A stretch of 64,000 nucleotides of DNA, taken from assembly GCA_958408685.1 (NCBI GenBank), contig CATYLC010000010.1, positions 1 through 64,000 on the forward strand, read 5' to 3'. The position numbers were made by a program, and so were the translations under genes. The stretch comes from an uncultured Collinsella sp. GTDB lineage: Bacteria; Actinomycetota; Coriobacteriia; Coriobacteriales; Coriobacteriaceae. Under the pieces are notes generated by a model. It was not told the DNA's origin and searched no databases. It saw only the letters and a list, made by a program, of their open reading frames with translations. This document shows, piece by piece, positions 8,181-17,385 of the stretch; the first letter of the stretch is position 1; every line of letters begins with the position of its first letter.

Positions 8181-9071
8181 TTAATCCACGCGCTTGTCGC
8201 CCATAAAGAAGAGCGCCACCGTACCAGGTTCGGTATGCGAGCCAATCAGAGTACCGATGTCATTGATCTCAATCTTGCCTTTAAGCTGCGGAACCTGTTC
8301 CTCAATCAGCGCCGCGACCGCCTCAGCATCCTCGCGGCACGCTGACTGCGACATGATGCACTTACCCGAATAATCTGCACCGTCCTGTACGTGTGCCATC
8401 ATGGTCTTAGCCATCTCGGAAATCGCGCGCTTCTTAGTGCGAATCTTCTCACGTGGCGACAGCTTACCTTCGCAATCGACCGTCATAAGCGGGCAAATCT
8501 TAAGCGCCGTGCCGATGATCGCGCTCGCGGCCGAAATGCGACCGCCGCGCAGGTAGCTCGACAGATCGGTCGAGAAGAACCAGTGGTGCAGGTTGAGCTT
8601 GTGCTCCTCGATCCAGGCAGCCGTCTCGTCGAGTGAAGCCCCGCTATCGCGCACATCGGCGGCATATTCCAACAACAGGCCAAAGCCCGAAGACGCCGCC
8701 AGCGAATCGATGACGCGCACCTTGCCGCCCTCGGGATAACGATCCGCAAGCATCTGCGCCGCGACGCAGGCCGATCCATACGTGCCCGAAATACCCGACG
8801 ACAACGTCAGGTGCAGCACGTCTTTACCCTCGGCAACAAACGGCTCCCAAAACTCCTCGTACTCACCCACGCTCACCTGAGACGTCTTGGGCATGGCGCC
8901 CGCGGCAATCTGGGCAAAAAACTCGTCCGGCGTAATCGACTGATACAGATCGTCCGTATAGACAACATCGTCGATCTCGTAATGAAAACACACGACAGGG
9001 ATATTGCGCGACGCAAAGAACTCACGGGTTCGATCGGCGGCGGATTCACAGGTCAGGACAAAATCACTCAT
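8181..9071 (-). CDS. DegV family fatty-acid-binding protein
   Basis: DegV/EDD-fold protein of 296 residues that in characterised relatives (FakB) binds a fatty acid and presents it to the kinase FakA for phospholipid synthesis. Family marks are the N-terminal FVLTCESAADR, then TSQVSVGEYEEF, SSGISGTYGS (fatty-acid headgroup Ser/Thr loop), VRVIDSLAAS and the C-terminal GSHTEPGTVALFF. The ATG at 9071 is chosen because AAGGAG lies 6 nt upstream; an ATG 18 nt earlier overlaps this SD. It is divergent from fbp across a 320-bp intergenic region with two inverted repeats. No fakA is in the window. Confidence 0.88.
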   Translation of the reverse strand: MSDFVLTCESAADRTREFFASRNIPVVCFHYEIDDVVYTDDLYQSITPDEFFAQIAAGAMPKTSQVSVGEYEEFWEPFVAEGKDVLHLTLSSGISGTYGSACVAAQMLADRYPEGGKVRVIDSLAASSGFGLLLEYAADVRDSGASLDETAAWIEEHKLNLHHWFFSTDLSSYLRGGRISAASAIIGTALKICPLMTVDCEGKLSPREKIRTKKRAISEMAKTMMAHVQDGADYSGKCIMSQSACREDAEAVAALIEEQVPQLKGKIEINDIGTLIGSHTEPGTVALFFMGDKRVD

Positions 9072-9136
9072 ATGAGGCTCCTTACTCATTGCTGCGCAAA
9101 TTATCGCACAGTGAGCCTACATGCGGTACATATGTC

Positions 9137-9167
9137 CACTATTTACCAAATCGAACCAAAAATAGTG
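9137..9167. promoter_or_regulatory. 8-bp inverted repeat upstream of degV
   Basis: CACTATTT (9137-9144) and AAATAGTG (9160-9167) are perfectly complementary, centred about 80 bp upstream of the degV start in the degV-fbp divergent region. The spacing suits a dimeric operator. The regulator is unknown. Confidence 0.35.
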
Positions 9168-9335
9168 AACATCTTTACCACTATCGTCTCCACCGACCCG
9201 ACGCATAAATATCTGAGAAAACACCCTCTGTCGTCTCCACCCGACCAACACATCTACCTTCACTAAATCGATTTACCAAACCGTTCAGCCGACAATTCAG
9301 CCGCTGGCGCAAAATCGAAACAAAAGCGGCGCATA

Positions 9336-9367
9336 CTGATAAACGTTTGACGCTGTTTATCAGTTTT
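9336..9367 (+). promoter_or_regulatory. Hairpin or operator in the fbp leader
   Basis: Perfect 9-bp inverted repeat CTGATAAAC / GTTTATCAG (9336-9344, 9355-9363) with a 10-nt loop, followed by TTTT. It ends about 17 nt before the fbp SD (GGAAGGTG). The left half contains AAACGTTT, the AAnCGnTT core bound by LacI/CcpA-family repressors. It may act as an operator or, if transcribed, as a small attenuator. Confidence 0.45.
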
Positions 9368-9391
9368 ACCAACCATATCGGAAGGTGTTTC

Positions 9392-11308
9392 ATGGTCGCA
9401 TTCGATCGCAACCCGCAAGACTTCAAGTATCTGCGCCTGCTGTCGAGACAGTTCCCCACCGAACAATCCGCATTTACCGAAATTATCAACCTCTCGGCAA
9501 TCCTCAACCTACCCAAGGGCACCGAGCATTTTATGAGCGACGTGCATGGTGAGTACGAAGCCTTTATGCACATCCTCAACAACTGCTCGGGCGTCGTGCG
9601 CGAACATGTCGACGAGATCTTTGGCGACACGCTCTCCTTTGACGAAAAGGGCGAGCTGTGTACGCTTATCTACTACCCGCGCGAGAAGATCGACCTGGTC
9701 CGCAGCCGGCGCGAGGACTCGCCCACCTGGTACAAGACGATGCTTGACCAGCTCATCATGGTCGCGCGCTCACTTTCAAGCCGCTACACGCGCTCCAAGG
9801 TGCGTAAGGCCATCCCGCGCGACTACGCCTACATCATCGACGAGTTGTTGCACACGCACCCGGACGAGAACAACTATCGCGTGCGCTATCACGAGCGCAT
9901 CGTGGAGTCCATCCTGGAGACCGCCAGCGCCGACGACTTTATCGAGTCGCTCGCCTCGCTCATCAAGCGCCTGGCCGTCGACCACCTGCACCTGGTGGGC
10001 GACATCTTCGACCGCGGCGGCGGCGCGGCCAAGATTATGGACCGTCTGCTCACCTACCATTCACTCGACATCCAGTGGGGCAACCACGACCTGCTGTGGA
10101 TGGGCGCTGCGGCCGGTGAGCCCGCCTGCATCGCCACGGTGTTGCGCAACAACCTACGCTACGACAACTACGAGATCCTGGAGAACGACTACGGCATCTC
10201 GCTGCGTGAGCTTGTCGCCTTTGCCGATGCCACCTACACCGCCGGTGAGTCCATCACCCCGCTGATCAAGGCCATCAACGTGCTGCTCTTTAAGCTCGAG
10301 GGCCAGATTATCCAGCGCCACCCCGAGTTCGATATGACCGACCGCCTGTTACTCGACGAGATCGACCACGACACCGGCACGGTCACGCTCGCCGACGGCA
10401 GCGTGTGGCCGCTCACGACCAACGACTTCCCCACCGTCGACCCGGCGGACCCCTATACGCTCACGTCTCAGGAGCAGCACATCATCGACAAGCTCGTGTC
10501 CGAGTTTGTCACCGCCGATCACCTGCATCGCCATATCGATTTCCTCTACACCCACGGCTCGATGTACAAGGTCGCCAACGGCAACCTGCTCTTCCATGGC
10601 TGCGTGCCGCTCAACGAAGACGGCACCTTTAGCAGTATGAACTGCCTGGGCACCTGGCACGCCGGCCGCGATTATCTCGATTTTTGCGACCACATCGCCC
10701 GCCGCGCCTGGCGCGTGGGCGACCGCGACGCTCTCGACTGGATGTGGTACCTGTGGATTGGCTTTAACTCACCCGCCAGCGGACGCCTGGTGCGTACCTT
10801 TGAGCGCGCCTATATCGCCGATAAGAGCACCTGGGTCGAGCCGATGGACCCGTACTTTACGCTTACCAAGTCGCCCTCGGTCTGCGATGATATCATGCGC
10901 GAGTTTGGCGTCGCGCCCATGGCATGCTCGCCGACCGGCCACATCATCAACGGCCACACGCCCGTTAAAACCACCAAGGGCGAGCAGCCCATCCGCGCCG
11001 AGGGCAAGCTGCTGGTCATCGATGGCGGCTTCTGCCGCGCTTACCATCCCAAGACGGGCATCGCCGGCTATACGCTCATCTCGAGCTCGCGCGGCTGCCG
11101 CCTCAAGTCGCACCGGGCCTTTACGACGGTTGCCGAGGCACTCACGCGCAACGTGGACATCGAAAGCGAGACCAACCGTTTTGACCAAGCGGACCGTCGC
11201 CGCATGGTGAGCGACACCGATACCGGCGCCAAGATCCGCAGCCAAATCCAAGACCTGCGTCAGCTGCTCGATGCATATAGAAACGGTGCTATCGAGAAGC
11301 GCGCCTAG
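9392..11308 (+). CDS. fbp: Fructose-1,6-bisphosphatase, class III
   Basis: Gluconeogenic enzyme that converts fructose 1,6-bisphosphate to fructose 6-phosphate. At 638 residues it has the size and layout of the class III (Bacillus Fbp) family, a calcineurin-like metallophosphatase. Metal-binding motifs are SDVHGEYEAF near residue 50, HLVGDIFDRGGGAA near 210, WGNHDLLWMG and the C-terminal HTPVKTTKGEQP. The ATG at 9392 is chosen because GGAAGGTG lies 5-11 nt upstream; an earlier ATG 45 nt upstream is inside the leader hairpin. A hairpin with a LacI-type core sits in the leader. Followed by gtrA1 on the same strand. Confidence 0.93.
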   Translation: MVAFDRNPQDFKYLRLLSRQFPTEQSAFTEIINLSAILNLPKGTEHFMSDVHGEYEAFMHILNNCSGVVREHVDEIFGDTLSFDEKGELCTLIYYPREKIDLVRSRREDSPTWYKTMLDQLIMVARSLSSRYTRSKVRKAIPRDYAYIIDELLHTHPDENNYRVRYHERIVESILETASADDFIESLASLIKRLAVDHLHLVGDIFDRGGGAAKIMDRLLTYHSLDIQWGNHDLLWMGAAAGEPACIATVLRNNLRYDNYEILENDYGISLRELVAFADATYTAGESITPLIKAINVLLFKLEGQIIQRHPEFDMTDRLLLDEIDHDTGTVTLADGSVWPLTTNDFPTVDPADPYTLTSQEQHIIDKLVSEFVTADHLHRHIDFLYTHGSMYKVANGNLLFHGCVPLNEDGTFSSMNCLGTWHAGRDYLDFCDHIARRAWRVGDRDALDWMWYLWIGFNSPASGRLVRTFERAYIADKSTWVEPMDPYFTLTKSPSVCDDIMREFGVAPMACSPTGHIINGHTPVKTTKGEQPIRAEGKLLVIDGGFCRAYHPKTGIAGYTLISSSRGCRLKSHRAFTTVAEALTRNVDIESETNRFDQADRRRMVSDTDTGAKIRSQIQDLRQLLDAYRNGAIEKRA

Positions 11309-11386
11309 CACCACCCGCGGGGATTGGCTAAACTTGCTGAGTTTGTCATCCCCGCGGCGCTTCGGCGCCAGCTTAAGGCAGGTACC

Positions 11387-11782
11387 ATGCAAAAGCTCCT
11401 TGCGCAGATCATGAAATTTGGCGTCGTCGGTGTCATTGCCACGGTTATCGACTTTGGCATTATGAATCTGCTCCACTACGGTCTGGGCCTCAACATCCTA
11501 ATCGCCAACACCAGCGGCTTTATCATCTCACTCATCTTTAACTACCTCGCAAGCATGAAGTACGTGTTTGCGCACAAGGAAGGCATGAGCCGCCACCGCG
11601 AGTTCATCATCTTTGTCGTGCTGTCCGTGATCGGTTTGGTGCTCAACGACGGCATCGTGCTGGCGCTCAACGCCGGCCTGGGACTCGAGGCCAATATCGC
11701 CAAGATCTGCGCCACCGCGCTTGTCATGGTCTACAACTTTGTGACCCGAAAAATCTTCCTGGAGGGCGACGAGACAAAATAG
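11387..11782 (+). CDS. GtrA family membrane protein 1
   Basis: Four-TM protein of 131 residues in the GtrA family, which is linked to export of polyprenyl-linked sugars for cell-wall or teichoic-acid glycosylation. Typical marks are KFGVVGVIATVIDFG at the start of TM1, a Lys-Tyr-Val-Phe segment after TM2 (SMKYVFAHKEG) and a C-terminal basic RKIFLEG. The ATG at 11387 with upstream AGG is preferred to a TTG at 11324, since the latter gives an unusual 21-residue extension. Located 78 bp after fbp. It resembles the next GtrA gene and probably arose by tandem duplication. Confidence 0.85.
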   Translation: MQKLLAQIMKFGVVGVIATVIDFGIMNLLHYGLGLNILIANTSGFIISLIFNYLASMKYVFAHKEGMSRHREFIIFVVLSVIGLVLNDGIVLALNAGLGLEANIAKICATALVMVYNFVTRKIFLEGDETK

Positions 11783-11803
11783 CTCGAAACCCCTGCAGCA
11801 TTA

Positions 11804-11853
11804 CGGCGCCCACGGACGACGCGCACTCAGCGCAGTATCGTCCGTGGGTGTCG
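11804..11853 (+). terminator. Strong hairpin between the two gtrA genes
   Basis: An 11-bp perfect stem CCCACGGACGA / TCGTCCGTGGG (11809-11819 with 11838-11848) extends to 16 bp if GU pairs are allowed. No tight T-run follows, so it could be a weak or factor-aided terminator, or an RNA end-protecting structure after gtrA1. Confidence 0.5.
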
Positions 11854-12001
11854 CTCGTTTACGGGCAAATTTTCAACGTTTGCGGATTAGCTCTTGAAAA
11901 TTTGGCGAGTTCATATAGTTCTTGGCAAAGACCTTACGTTTCCCTTGTAAAAGCTCTAAAGTATCCTCTGCTCGATTCATCAACGCATTGGATGTGATTA
12001 C

Positions 12002-12409
12002 GTGCGCAAGGCGCTGGCACAACCTCATACCAAGCAGTTCCTCAAGTTTGCCGTCGTGGGTCTTATCTCCTTTGGCATCGACTGGGGCATGCTCATTGCG
12101 CTCGTCGAGCTGTTCCACCTCGACTTTTTGATGAGCACCACGGTTTCGTTTATCACGTCCGTCGTGGTCAACTACTGGCTCAGCATGAAGTACGTGTTCG
12201 ACCACCGCAAAGGCATGAGCCGCAAGCGCGAGTTCACGATCTTCACCATCCTGTCGGTGATCGGCCTGGGCCTCAACGACCTGTACATGTTTGTGGGCGT
12301 CACGTTTTTGAGCATCGGCTACCAGGCCATGAAGGCCATCGCCACGTTCCTCGTCACCTGGTACAACTACTTCAGCCGCCGCTTCTTCCTCGAGGGCGCA
12401 CGGTCGTAG
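12002..12409 (+). CDS. GtrA family membrane protein 2
   Basis: Second four-TM GtrA-type protein, 135 residues, with the same landmarks as the upstream copy: KFAVVGLISFGIDWG, SMKYVFDHRKGMSRKREF and the terminal basic FFLEGARS. The start is GTG at 12002, just after GGATGTGA; no in-frame ATG fits. The two copies share the SMKYVF and GMSR.RE blocks. A well-formed terminator follows at 12436. The specific lipid-linked sugar is unknown. Confidence 0.85.
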   Translation: MRKALAQPHTKQFLKFAVVGLISFGIDWGMLIALVELFHLDFLMSTTVSFITSVVVNYWLSMKYVFDHRKGMSRKREFTIFTILSVIGLGLNDLYMFVGVTFLSIGYQAMKAIATFLVTWYNYFSRRFFLEGARS

Positions 12410-12435
12410 TCGATTCACTATTTGCTTGAATGTAT

Positions 12436-12469
12436 AACCAGTTGGAATTCCCATTCCAACCGGTTTTTT
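12436..12469 (+). terminator. Terminator after gtrA2
   Basis: 13-bp stem with one A-C mismatch (12436-12448 with 12453-12465), short loop, then seven T residues. Confidence 0.85.
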
Positions 12470-12508
12470 GTTTGCCGAGAGACCCGGCGATCCAGTCCCA
12501 TTCGCATG

Positions 12509-12546
12509 AAAAACGGGCGGCTCGGATGTTGGTCCGAACCGCCCGT
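12509..12546 (-). terminator. Terminator of the DUF4430 operon
   Basis: On the minus strand a 14-bp GC-rich stem (12533-12546 with 12513-12526, one G-U pair) with a 6-nt loop is followed by a run of T residues. It lies 22 bp beyond the stop of the DUF4430 protein and closes the minus-strand operon from 17.2 kb. Confidence 0.9.
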
Positions 12547-12568
12547 CTGGCGCGCTATGTCGAGGCCT

Positions 12569-13480
12569 CTAGCCTGTAACGTAATACCAGACTACGTTGT
12601 CGCAGTTTGAGAGAACGTAGTTACTACAGGCCGTCATGGGCGTTGTGCCGTTGACGGAGTACATCCACCCGCTCGTGCCGCCGTACTGTTTCTCGGCCAG
12701 ACCACCAATCGCGGAAACATACGTGCCGTACGACGAGCCGTGTGCGTTGACAGAAAGGCCCAGCGCGCACAGGGCATCGTAAACGGTAGCGCCTTCGTTA
12801 AAGGTAAAGGTGCCACCAGAGGACACGGGATTGCCCACAGCACTCGATGTGACCGAAACCGTCACCGTTACGTAGTTGGACTCCTGCGAGCCGCCCTGAC
12901 CGCCCGAGGAAGCGCTTCCGCCATTAGAGGATGAGGCTCCATCAGACGACTGACCGCCGCCCGAAGAAGCACCGCCAGACACATTGGAAGTATCACCGGC
13001 TCCCGTATTTTGGGCAGCGGATTTATCGCCAGACCTCTTGCTGTCCTGACCATCGGACTTCTTGCTATCCGAGCTTTTGTCCGATTCCTTGTGCGAAGAC
13101 TCGGAATCATCCTTGGCGTCGTTCGAGCCCTTGGACTCATCTTTTGCAGCATCCGAAGATTTGGAATCCTTGGAACTGGCCTCGCCCGAAGCGGTAGACG
13201 AGCCAGACCCCTTGGTGTCCTTGGCGACGACGCTCTCCCCCGTCACGGTCTGAACGATCCAGTCAATGGACCAGGCGCCGCTCTCGGAAGGATGGACGAA
13301 GCCCAGCGAGACGACGATCAGAATGGTGCATGCGGCAGCAAGAACGCCAAGGAGCGCCTTGCGACGAGATGCGGACGCCGCCGAAGCGGCGCCCTGTTGC
13401 TTTGCATCGTCGAACTGAATGAACGAGGAATCTGGTTGCTTGGGGTCAGCGTCCTTGGATTTATTGGACACAACCCTCAC
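12569..13480 (-). CDS. Membrane-anchored DUF4430 (transcobalamin-like) protein
   Basis: Surface protein of 303 residues. A basic segment and one TM helix (about residues 40-62) anchor the N-terminus. Residues about 85-200 are a Ser, Asp, Lys and Gly-rich linker with many KSSD-like units. The last 100 residues are a DUF4430 domain, including the diagnostic EKQYGGTSGWMYSVNG. DUF4430 is related to the C-terminal cobalamin-contacting domain of transcobalamin. The GTG at 13480 abuts the stop of the preceding gene; a second GTG at 13471, with AGGTGAGG just upstream, is an equally good start. It is the last gene of an operon led by a cobalamin-type riboswitch. A role as a second corrinoid-binding module is inferred, not shown. 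Confidence 0.82.
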   Translation of the reverse strand: MRVVSNKSKDADPKQPDSSFIQFDDAKQQGAASAASASRRKALLGVLAAACTILIVVSLGFVHPSESGAWSIDWIVQTVTGESVVAKDTKGSGSSTASGEASSKDSKSSDAAKDESKGSNDAKDDSESSHKESDKSSDSKKSDGQDSKRSGDKSAAQNTGAGDTSNVSGGASSGGGQSSDGASSSNGGSASSGGQGGSQESNYVTVTVSVTSSAVGNPVSSGGTFTFNEGATVYDALCALGLSVNAHGSSYGTYVSAIGGLAEKQYGGTSGWMYSVNGTTPMTACSNYVLSNCDNVVWYYVTG

Positions 13481-16400
13481 CTACCGACGTTTGGTGAACA
13501 CGAACACGCCAACGATGGCGAGACCGATGACGCCGGCGGCAACGCCAACAATAGCGAGCGGGTTGGTGCCAGTCTCCTGCTCGGAAGCACTAGAGGACTT
13601 CTTAGCAGTGATCGTAGAAGCAGCACCCGTATCGGACTTGGAATCGGACTTCTTGTCGGACTTCTTGTCGGACTTGCCGTCCTTCTTGTCAGACTTGTTG
13701 TCGGACTTCTTGTCGGACTTCTTGTCGGACTTGTTGTCCTTGGTCTTGGTCTTGGTCGACACCGTCGTCTTGGTCACCGGCTTCTTGCCCGGGGCAATAG
13801 CGCCGCCCTTCGAGCCGGAGCCAGAACCCGCGCCAGCGCCAGTGCCGGAACCAGTACCGGTACCAGAACCGCCGCCGCCATTCGAACCAGCGCCGCCATC
13901 ACCGCCAGGGTTAACGGCATTCTTGGTCCACTTGGCATACAGCGTCAGATCGGCCGTCACCGGCGTGCTAAAGTCATACGCCTGCGTACAAGCCTCATCG
14001 GTATACCAACCGCCGAAAGTGTAGCCATCGCGCGTCGGATCGGCCGGCTTGACCAGCTTGCCATCGGCCGTAGCAACAAACTTAGTGTCGCAAGCAGACC
14101 CGCCGTTGGAGTTAAAGGCAACCGTCCAAGACTCGACAGCTCCAAGTTTAAACAGCGTGCCCGAATCATTGATGTAGTACAGGCTGCCAGAAGCATCGGC
14201 AATGACCGGAGAGTCACAGTACTGGTAATGACCAGCCGCATCATAAATCTGCGTCGCCTCTGCATCGCCGAGCGTATAGCGATACACGCCACCACCAGCA
14301 GAGTAGTTGACGTAATCCTTGCTATCCGCGCTGTTAACGGTGAAGTACACATAGGTCTTGCCGCCCTGAACACTCACCAGCGGAGTAGCAGCAATACCGT
14401 TGAGGCCAGCCGGCAGCGCCTTGCCGTCGGCAGCAGCGACCATCGTGGTCTTACCCGTCTTCAGGTTATAGAGAACCAGAGCAGAGCCAGTAGCCGTCTG
14501 TCCGCCGACAATCAGATTGTCACCAGACACCGCAGGGGCGCTCAGATTATTCGTAAGGCCCAGATCAACCGTCTTCTGTTCACTCAGCACGCCCTTCGCC
14601 GAAAGCGAAATCACATGGAGCTTTCCGTCGTGCGTCATCTGATAGAAGGTCGAACCATTGGACGGATCGGCAATGCAATCGGCATTTGCGACAGCGCCGA
14701 GCTTCATGGTCGAAACGACATCGCCCGTCGTCTTATCAATGCACTTAAGCGTACCCGCGCTCGTAGGAACGATGGCATACTTATCCGTCAAAGCCGCACC
14801 AGTCCAGTAATAGCCCTCGGCAGGGTCGATGTTCTGCCAAGAAACTTCGCCCGTGGCAATCTTAATGCGCGCAAAGGAGCCGTTGCCGTAGGTCGCGTTG
14901 TAATTCTCGTCATACGAAATATCGACCGAGCCTACATAGACGTACTCGCCGTCCGAAACGACGGTGCAGGAGCTCTGCGTCAAGTCCGTCAAACCAGGCG
15001 TCAGCCACTTGCAGATCAGCTTGTCTGCAGAAATCGCCTGGACCGCACCGCCGTTGAGCGGAACGATGATAAGGCCATTGGTATAGATCGGACGAGAGGT
15101 ATAGCTCACCTTGGAGGCAAGCGGCGCAGAGGCAACCTTTTTGCCCGTGGACGAATCGATCTTAATGAGCTCGTTCTCGGTCGCGATGTACACAAAGCCG
15201 TTAGCAATGACAGGCTCGCTGCAGTTGGCATACTGCTGACCAGACTCGGCCTTCCAATCGAAGGCCCACTTAAGACCGGCGGCCTGCGCAGGCGTCTTGG
15301 CATCCGTTACGGTCGAACCGTTGCCACTGTTGCCGTAGCCGGCCCACTCGGCATCCCAATCAGGAGTCGTCGCGCTCGGATCCACGACAATCTTGTCGGG
15401 ATCGGGCATGGGCGAATTATCGGTGGTATAGGCAAGCGTGACCTTATCGCCGCTCTTGAGCGTAATCTGATTGGCGCAGAGTAAGGAGGGCTCTCCGTTG
15501 ATATACAGATGCCAATATTTATTGGTCGCAGCATCCCAACCATACGGCTTGTGATCGAACGGCGAAGTAATGGAATTCAGGAACCAGTACTCACCACTCT
15601 GGGAGCCGTTGTACGCAACGCCCTTGGCCTTCAGAACTGCCTCAATAAGGTTCTGGGCCGTGGAGCCTTCGGGCAGAGAAACATTGCTTGCCGTGCCCCA
15701 ACGCGTATTGTTCCCGTTGACATCGGGACCGATAACATCGGCGGATCCAAGCACCTGACCGGGGAGGGCATCGGCGTCAGCACCATACATAAAGGTGACG
15801 GCATCGCCCTCATGGAGCTCGTAGGCACCGGCGCCAACGTCGGCGAACTTGCCATTTACGTAGAAGCGCCAATAGCTATTGGTCGCAGCATCCCAGCCAT
15901 AGGACTTACCATCGAACGGCGAATAAATGCCGTTGAGGAACCAGCCCCAAGACGATTCGCTAGCATCGAGCTTAAGGCCGGTCTGCTCAAGGAGATCCTT
16001 GGCAGTGGAGCCTGCCTTGAGACTCGTCTGGCCCGTCGAAGCCCAAACCTGCTGCTTGCCGTCCTTGTCCTTACCGAGAACCTGAACAGAAGCATGGACA
16101 GAATCGGAGGGCAGCTGGTCGCCCCAGCCACCGTAGAACCACGTAACGGTATCGCCGGCATGGATGGTGACATTGTCCGCCGTATAGTCACTCGACTTGC
16201 CGTTGATGAACAGCTGCCAATAGGTCGAATAATCTTGGGGCGTGCCCAGCTCAACACCGTTGTACTTAAGGCTCAGAATGAAGGAGCCCGCAGCAACGGC
16301 GTCAATATCATTCGCCTCGAGCGCGACCTTCGTAAGGTCAAGTGCGCTCGAGCCGGACGTCACCACATACTGCGCGTTATCGACCCAAGTCTGAGTCTTG

Positions 16401-17245
16401 CCCTGGGCATCGCGACCAATGACGGTCACATTTGCGGCAACCTGGTCCTTAACGACAGGGGACGAGCTACCAGCCGTATAGGCAAACTCAATCTTCTGCC
16501 CCTGGGTGAGCTTGACGCTGCTCGCGCCAACCGAGGAAGACGCGCCGTCGACGAACAGCTGCCAGAAGGCATAAGTCGTCGGATCGTAGGCAAGCGTGCG
16601 ACCATCGCTCGGGGATGTGATGCTTTCGAGGTAGAAACCGTATGCCGTGTTCGGTTCGTACTTCGCCTTGAAGCCCGTCTTCTCCTGCAGCTTAATGAAG
16701 GCATCCGCAGCCGTCGCGCCCTCGTCGAGCTTGAGCTGCGTAGGTGCCACCCAGGTCTGAGCCTTGCCGTCAGCATCGGTGCCGATAATCGAGAACGAGA
16801 CCTCGACTTGCTTCTTGGCGACATCGCCAGTTTCTGTCGGGTTCTCCGTCTGGACGGCAGCCGCGGCGGCAGATCCTGCTTGGCCAGCGGACGCCGTCGA
16901 GGACTGCTCGCTCGTAGCAGGGCTCTCCCCCGTCGCCGAGCCTTCGTCGCCAGTTGTTGCCTCTGTTATGGCTGCACTAGCTGCAGGCGCGCCCTCGGAA
17001 TCCGAAACCTCGGCGCCGCTCTGCTCAGCGGTACCGCCCGCAAGCGCTGCGTCCTCGCCCGGCGTCGTAGCCTGAGCCGCAGCCTCGGCAATGCCCTCGG
17101 CGCCCTCGGCCCACAGCTGAGCCGGTGTGGTGCCAAAGGCCATCGCGAAGGCCAGGAATGCCACCAGGCCGCGCTTGGCTACGCCGCGCGCAATTGCGCC
17201 ACGGCGATGCGAGACGCGCTGGCGCTCGTCCTCAAACATATCCAT
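13481..17245 (-). CDS. Large surface protein: four DUF4430 domains, beta-propeller, InlB repeat
   Basis: Secreted protein of 1254 residues. A long signal peptide ends around WAEG (residue 48). After an Ala/Ser/Glu-rich linker come four DUF4430-like domains at about 147-256, 270-371, 383-488 and 501-607, each with a final YW.L..NG and a GD.V...Y strand. Residues about 657-1034 look like a PQQ-type beta-propeller (repeated SSTGKKVAS, ATGEVS, TTGDVVS, LKTGKT turns). An InlB/Listeria-Bacteroides repeat follows at 1039-1106 (RDGYTFGGWY...LTLYAKW), then Gly-rich and KSDKK-repeat stalks, and a C-terminal TM helix ending KRR, preceded by ETG, not a clear LPxTG. The ATG at 17245 follows TAGGAG by 5 nt. 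A cobalamin-like riboswitch lies in its leader, which suggests corrinoid binding. Confidence 0.85.
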   Translation of the reverse strand: MDMFEDERQRVSHRRGAIARGVAKRGLVAFLAFAMAFGTTPAQLWAEGAEGIAEAAAQATTPGEDAALAGGTAEQSGAEVSDSEGAPAASAAITEATTGDEGSATGESPATSEQSSTASAGQAGSAAAAAVQTENPTETGDVAKKQVEVSFSIIGTDADGKAQTWVAPTQLKLDEGATAADAFIKLQEKTGFKAKYEPNTAYGFYLESITSPSDGRTLAYDPTTYAFWQLFVDGASSSVGASSVKLTQGQKIEFAYTAGSSSPVVKDQVAANVTVIGRDAQGKTQTWVDNAQYVVTSGSSALDLTKVALEANDIDAVAAGSFILSLKYNGVELGTPQDYSTYWQLFINGKSSDYTADNVTIHAGDTVTWFYGGWGDQLPSDSVHASVQVLGKDKDGKQQVWASTGQTSLKAGSTAKDLLEQTGLKLDASESSWGWFLNGIYSPFDGKSYGWDAATNSYWRFYVNGKFADVGAGAYELHEGDAVTFMYGADADALPGQVLGSADVIGPDVNGNNTRWGTASNVSLPEGSTAQNLIEAVLKAKGVAYNGSQSGEYWFLNSITSPFDHKPYGWDAATNKYWHLYINGEPSLLCANQITLKSGDKVTLAYTTDNSPMPDPDKIVVDPSATTPDWDAEWAGYGNSGNGSTVTDAKTPAQAAGLKWAFDWKAESGQQYANCSEPVIANGFVYIATENELIKIDSSTGKKVASAPLASKVSYTSRPIYTNGLIIVPLNGGAVQAISADKLICKWLTPGLTDLTQSSCTVVSDGEYVYVGSVDISYDENYNATYGNGSFARIKIATGEVSWQNIDPAEGYYWTGAALTDKYAIVPTSAGTLKCIDKTTGDVVSTMKLGAVANADCIADPSNGSTFYQMTHDGKLHVISLSAKGVLSEQKTVDLGLTNNLSAPAVSGDNLIVGGQTATGSALVLYNLKTGKTTMVAAADGKALPAGLNGIAATPLVSVQGGKTYVYFTVNSADSKDYVNYSAGGGVYRYTLGDAEATQIYDAAGHYQYCDSPVIADASGSLYYINDSGTLFKLGAVESWTVAFNSNGGSACDTKFVATADGKLVKPADPTRDGYTFGGWYTDEACTQAYDFSTPVTADLTLYAKWTKNAVNPGGDGGAGSNGGGGSGTGTGSGTGAGAGSGSGSKGGAIAPGKKPVTKTTVSTKTKTKDNKSDKKSDKKSDNKSDKKDGKSDKKSDKKSDSKSDTGAASTITAKKSSSASEQETGTNPLAIVGVAAGVIGLAIVGVFVFTKRR

Positions 17246-17385
17246 TTGTCTCCTACTGTCTGTACTTGGAGCGTTGCCTTGAGACTGCCCCACGTCATCG
17301 CGCATGTTGCGCTCGAGTTCCCCCATCGGGGTCCCCCTTCCCTCCAGAGCCCTATGCACACCGGCGGCAAAAGCCGCAGCCGCAT

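Noticed and set aside
13618..13760. KSDKK-coding repeats considered as a CRISPR or tandem-repeat locus
   Set aside because: The units are 9-15 bp, in frame and encode a stalk region of a surface protein; no spacers of uniform length.
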